From contig NZ_JARWNW010000264.1 in NCBI RefSeq assembly GCF_029868325.1, positions 1 through 37,332 on the forward strand: DNA of 37,332 nucleotides, in the 5' to 3' direction. How positions within the stretch are numbered: position 1 is the stretch's first letter; each line of letters begins with the position of its first letter. Under the pieces are notes generated by a model that did no database searches, was not told the origin of the DNA, and saw only the letters and a list, made by a program, of their open reading frames with translations. The DNA comes from Nocardia carnea. GTDB lineage: Bacteria > Actinomycetota > Actinomycetes > Mycobacteriales > Mycobacteriaceae. Below are positions 34,548 through 37,332 of the stretch, one piece after another. A program made the translations under genes and the position numbers.

Positions 34548-35300
34548 ATGACAACACTGTCCGAGAAGGCCGCCGCATTCCGCACCCTCCACCGGCCCGG
34601 TGATCCCGTGATCCTGCCGACGGTGTGGGATGCCTGGTCGGCGCAGCTGGTCCAGCAGGCCGGATTCCAGGGGATGACGGTGGGGAGTCACCCACTGGCC
34701 GATTCGCTGGGCCGGTCCGACGGCGAAGGGATGTCGTTCGCCGAAGCGCTGGGCCGCGTCCGGGAAATCACGGCGGCGGTGGATATCCCGGTATCACTCG
34801 ATATCGAGTCCGGCTACGGCCTGGAACCCGCACAACTGGTCGATGGACTGATCGAGGCGGGCGTGGTGGGCCTCAATATCGAGGACACCGTGCACAGCGA
34901 AGGTGGCCGCCTGCGCGAAGCGCAGGAGCACGCAGACTTCGTCGGCGCACTACGGCAGGCCGCGAACGGCGCCGGGGTGCCGCTGGTGGTGAACGCGCGG
35001 ACCGATCTGTTCCTGCGTGGGATCGGCGATGAGGCCGATCGCGTCGAACGTGCCGTGGACCGATTGCGGCTGGCCGCCGAAGCAGGTGCCGATGTGCTGT
35101 ACCCGGTCGGCTTCCACGACCCCGAAACGCTGCGCCGGCTCTGTGCCGAATTGCCGCTCCCGGTGAATGCCGTGGCATTCCCGGACCGCGGCGACCGGGG
35201 CGTGCTCGCCGAAGCGGGGGTTGCACGGGTCAGTTTCGGCCCGTTTCTGCAGCGGGCACTCACCGAGACCGCCGGCGGACTACTGGAGCGCTGGAACTGA
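34548..35300 (+). CDS. Isocitrate lyase/PEP mutase family protein
   Basis: A 250-residue TIM-barrel enzyme of the ICL/PEPM superfamily. It shows LPTVWDAWSAQLVQQAGF, then DIESGYG and GLNIEDTVHS (metal and substrate acids) and NARTDLFL. The KKCGH motif of true isocitrate lyase is absent and the length fits the small phosphonopyruvate-hydrolase, oxaloacetate-decarboxylase or 2-methylisocitrate-lyase-like members. It would make or break a C-C or C-P bond next to a carboxylate. ATG 34548 starts MTTLSEKAAAFR. It is probably the second gene of the TetR unit. Confidence 0.88.
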   Translation: MTTLSEKAAAFRTLHRPGDPVILPTVWDAWSAQLVQQAGFQGMTVGSHPLADSLGRSDGEGMSFAEALGRVREITAAVDIPVSLDIESGYGLEPAQLVDGLIEAGVVGLNIEDTVHSEGGRLREAQEHADFVGALRQAANGAGVPLVVNARTDLFLRGIGDEADRVERAVDRLRLAAEAGADVLYPVGFHDPETLRRLCAELPLPVNAVAFPDRGDRGVLAEAGVARVSFGPFLQRALTETAGGLLERWN

Positions 35301-35344
35301 CCTGGGCGCCAACCGAACGGGCGACCACGATGTGGGCCGGTGCG

Positions 35345-35361
35345 CCACCCCTTCGGGGCGG
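35345..35361. terminator. Small hairpin between convergent genes
   Basis: CCACCCC (35345-35351) pairs with GGGGCGG (35355-35361), with one mismatch and a TTC loop. It lies between the ICL/PEPM gene (+) and the second TetR gene (-) and could terminate both. Confidence 0.4.
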
Positions 35362-35369
35362 GTAGGACG

Positions 35370-35948
35370 TCAAGCGCTGATGCCGTGGGTGAGGACGGCC
35401 GCGAGTTCGCGGTAGGCCGCGCTGTCGTCCAATCCGGTGCGGGCTCGGACGCCGCCCTGCTGGATGCGGACCATCATCGTCGCGGCCAGATCCGCGGCGA
35501 AGGCGGCGTGGACGCCCCGGAATTCGCCGCCGGCGACCCCCTCGTCGATGAGTTCCTGGACGCGGCGTGCGGCGATACGGGTGTTTCGTTCGTAGACCTC
35601 GCGTGCCGGAGTGAAGTGGTCGAGGTCGGTCATGAATCGATCCGAGGCCACCGCGAGCGCTTCCCCGACTGCGGTGAGGTAGGTGGTGATGCGTTCGCGT
35701 GCTCCGGTCGCTGCGGCGACTTCGGTCTCCACGGTGGCGGTGGCGCGTTTGAAGAAATGCACGGTGGCGGCCGTGACCAGCTGTTCCTTACTGCCGGCGA
35801 GGGTGTAGAGGGTGGATTTCGAGCATTTGAGCCGGGCCGCGATGGAATCGAGGGTCAGGTGGGCGAAGCCCTCGGCGAGGAACAGTGCGACGAGTCCGTC
35901 GAACAGTTCGGTACGGCGGGTGGTCGCGAAGGTCGCACGCTGCTCCAT
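35370..35948 (-). CDS. TetR-family transcriptional regulator
   Basis: A 192-residue regulator with a helix-turn-helix at about residues 13-58 (ELFDGLVALFLAEGFAHLTL, IAARLKCSKSTLYTLAGSKE) and a C-terminal domain of helical type. ATG 35948 is preferred because it starts just before the domain; the frame to 36086 would cover the promoter and the acyl-CoA dehydrogenase start. The divergent neighbour 102 bp away is an acyl-CoA dehydrogenase gene, and the gap contains four AGTACT sites, so local and self repression is likely. Confidence 0.92.
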   Translation of the reverse strand: MEQRATFATTRRTELFDGLVALFLAEGFAHLTLDSIAARLKCSKSTLYTLAGSKEQLVTAATVHFFKRATATVETEVAAATGARERITTYLTAVGEALAVASDRFMTDLDHFTPAREVYERNTRIAARRVQELIDEGVAGGEFRGVHAAFAADLAATMMVRIQQGGVRARTGLDDSAAYRELAAVLTHGISA

Positions 35949-35957
35949 ACCAGCGAT

Positions 35958-36020
35958 AGTACTGGGGAACGTCTTGCAGTACTGGTCGGTGGACAGTACT
36001 GTGGCGGGCGTCCGAGTACT
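35958..36020. promoter_or_regulatory. Four-copy AGTACT(G) array, candidate TetR operator
   Basis: AGTACT occurs at 35958-35963, 35978-35983, 35995-36000 and 36015-36020, each followed by G. Copies two and three are perfect CAGTACTG palindromes. Start-to-start spacings are 20, 17 and 20 bp, about two helical turns, so the sites face roughly the same side of the DNA. They fill the gap between the TetR and acyl-CoA dehydrogenase genes. Confidence 0.75.
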
Positions 36021-36049
36021 GTTCTGTGTATCGCCGCGAGGAGATTTCT

Positions 36050-37189
36050 GTGGCTGTCGATCGACTCCTGCCCACCGACGAGGCACGCGATCTCCTCGGG
36101 CTGACCCGCGATGTGGCCGACAAGGTCCTGGCGCCGATCGTCGACCAGCACGAGAAAGCGGAGACCTATCCCGAAGGCGTATTCGCCACGCTGGGCGAGG
36201 CGGGGCTGCTGAGCCTGCCGTACCCGGAGGAGTGGGGTGGCGGCGGGCAACCCTACGAGGTGTATCTGCAGGTGCTCGAGGAGATCGCCGCGCGGTGGGC
36301 CGCGGTCGCGGTGGCGGTGAGCGTGCACAGCCTGTCCTGCCACCCGCTGATGGCGTTCGGGACCGAAGAGCAGAAGCAGCGCTGGCTGCCGGAGATGCTG
36401 GGCGGTGCCACGGTCGGTGCCTACAGCCTGTCCGAACCGCAGGCCGGGTCGGATGCCGCGGCCCTCGCGTGCAAGGCGACCGCGGTCGACGGTGGGTACC
36501 GGGTCAACGGTGCGAAGGCGTGGATCACCCACGGCGGTATCGCCGATTTCTACAACCTGTTCGCGCGCACCGGGGAGGGTTCCAAGGGGATCTCGTGCTT
36601 CCTGGTGCCGCGCGACACCCCGGGCCTGAGCTTCGGTAAACCGGAGGAGAAGATGGGCCTGCACGCCGTGCCCACCACCTCCGCCCACTACGACGACGCC
36701 TTCGTCCCGGACGAACGCCGCATCGGCACCGAAGGGCAGGGGCTGCAGATCGCGTTCAGCGCCTTGGATTCCGGCCGGCTCGGAATCGCCGCGGTCGCGG
36801 TCGGGCTCGCGCAGGCCGCGCTCGACGAGGCCGTGGCCTACGCGCACGAGCGAACGGCGTTCGGCCGTAAGATCATCGACCACCAAGGGCTGGGCTTCCT
36901 GCTGGCCGATATGGCCGCCGCCGTGGATTCGGCCCGCGCCACCTATATCGACGCCGCCCGCCGCCGCGATGCGGGACTGCCCTACTCGCGCAACGCCTCA
37001 GTGGCCAAACTGGTCGCCACCGACGCCGCGATGAAGGTCACCACCGACGCCGTGCAGGTGCTCGGCGGCTACGGCTACACCCGGGATTTCCGGGTCGAAC
37101 GCTATATGCGGGAAGCCAAGATCACCCAGATCTTCGAGGGCACCAACCAGATCCAGCGCCTGGTCATCAGCCGCCACCTCGCCGGCTGA
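36050..37189 (+). CDS. Acyl-CoA dehydrogenase
   Basis: A 379-residue FAD enzyme that makes an alpha,beta-unsaturated acyl-CoA. It has YSLSEPQAGSD (FAD contact), AWITHGG, ERTAFGRKI, QVLGGYGYTRDF and IFEGTNQIQ, with Glu363 as the likely catalytic base. The length is standard. GTG 36050 follows GAGGAG by 6 nt; the GTG at 36026 lies without a site in the operator array. It is divergent from TetR and the last gene before the contig end. It probably serves beta-oxidation of a short or branched acyl-CoA. Confidence 0.96.
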   Translation: MAVDRLLPTDEARDLLGLTRDVADKVLAPIVDQHEKAETYPEGVFATLGEAGLLSLPYPEEWGGGGQPYEVYLQVLEEIAARWAAVAVAVSVHSLSCHPLMAFGTEEQKQRWLPEMLGGATVGAYSLSEPQAGSDAAALACKATAVDGGYRVNGAKAWITHGGIADFYNLFARTGEGSKGISCFLVPRDTPGLSFGKPEEKMGLHAVPTTSAHYDDAFVPDERRIGTEGQGLQIAFSALDSGRLGIAAVAVGLAQAALDEAVAYAHERTAFGRKIIDHQGLGFLLADMAAAVDSARATYIDAARRRDAGLPYSRNASVAKLVATDAAMKVTTDAVQVLGGYGYTRDFRVERYMREAKITQIFEGTNQIQRLVISRHLAG

Positions 37190-37198
37190 ATCGGTGGC

Positions 37199-37332
37199 CC
37201 GGGGGGGGGGGGGGGGGGGGGGGGCCGCCGCGCCCCCCCCCCCCCCCCGGGGGGGGGGGCCGGGGGGCCGCGGCGCCCCCCCCCGGCGGGGCCCGCCCCC
37301 CCCCCCCCGGCGCCCGGCGCGCGCCCCGCCGG
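37199..37332. other. G/C homopolymer tail at the right contig edge
   Basis: The last 134 bases are runs of G and C with no coding structure. They mirror the tract at the left edge and look like an assembly or sequencing artefact. Whatever follows the acyl-CoA dehydrogenase gene is therefore unknown. Confidence 0.85.

Overview
This is a high-GC actinomycete chromosomal fragment. A Nocardia-like or Rhodococcus-like member of the Mycobacteriales is the best guess. The reasons are GC-rich codon use with GTG starts, long chains of ATGA/GTGA-overlapping catabolic genes, PadR, IclR and TetR regulators, an ABC-F protein of mycobacterial type, a CspA-type cold-shock protein and a 44-residue lysine/arginine-rich actinobacterial protein. 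Both ends are G/C homopolymer runs. The left end also carries a perfect 63-bp fold-back repeat, so the window looks like a whole contig with artefactual ends. I see no rRNA, tRNA, CRISPR array, insertion sequence or phage gene.

Region 1 (337-9539) is a set of cyclic-ketone or steroid-like catabolic genes: a Baeyer-Villiger monooxygenase, an HSL-family esterase and a meta-cleavage-type alpha/beta hydrolase in one direction; two small dimeric alpha/beta-barrel proteins facing a PadR regulator; and an IclR regulator divergent from a KstD-like flavoprotein across a 19-bp palindrome. A classical SDR follows. The logic fits ketone to ester/lactone to hydroxy-acid, with flavin- and NAD-dependent oxidation steps, but the substrate is unknown.

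Region 2 (9540-15781) is mixed: a degraded stretch, an EthD/DUF-like protein, a divergent class I terpene synthase, a PAS-GGDEF diguanylate cyclase, a cold-shock protein, a tiny basic protein and an ABC-F ATPase. Region 3 (15878-20647) is a four-gene molybdenum hydroxylase operon (XdhC-like chaperone, 2Fe-2S, FAD and Moco subunits). The order and the four-Cys insertion in the FAD subunit resemble the PaoABC aldehyde oxidoreductase. Region 4 (20884-24254) holds a cytochrome P450 that lacks the ExxR arginine and an acyl-CoA-oxidase-type flavoprotein, followed by about 0.7 kb without a convincing gene.

Region 5 (24955-33580) is the most striking part. It is a ten-gene, minus-strand, tightly coupled operon: SDR, CMD-like protein, Rieske oxygenase, small partner, TauD-like 2-oxoglutarate dioxygenase, second Rieske oxygenase, second small partner, an amidohydrolase lacking its HxH motif, a DUF-type barrel protein and an aldehyde dehydrogenase. 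The two Rieske-plus-partner modules are an obvious duplication, and no beta subunit, ferredoxin or reductase is present. A nested 32-bp palindrome lies in the intergenic region between this operon and a divergent TetR gene, which is followed by an isocitrate-lyase/PEP-mutase family gene.

Region 6 (35370-37189) is a second TetR gene divergent from an acyl-CoA dehydrogenase across a four-copy AGTACT array.

All functional names rest on motifs and family resemblance read by eye; no database search was run.
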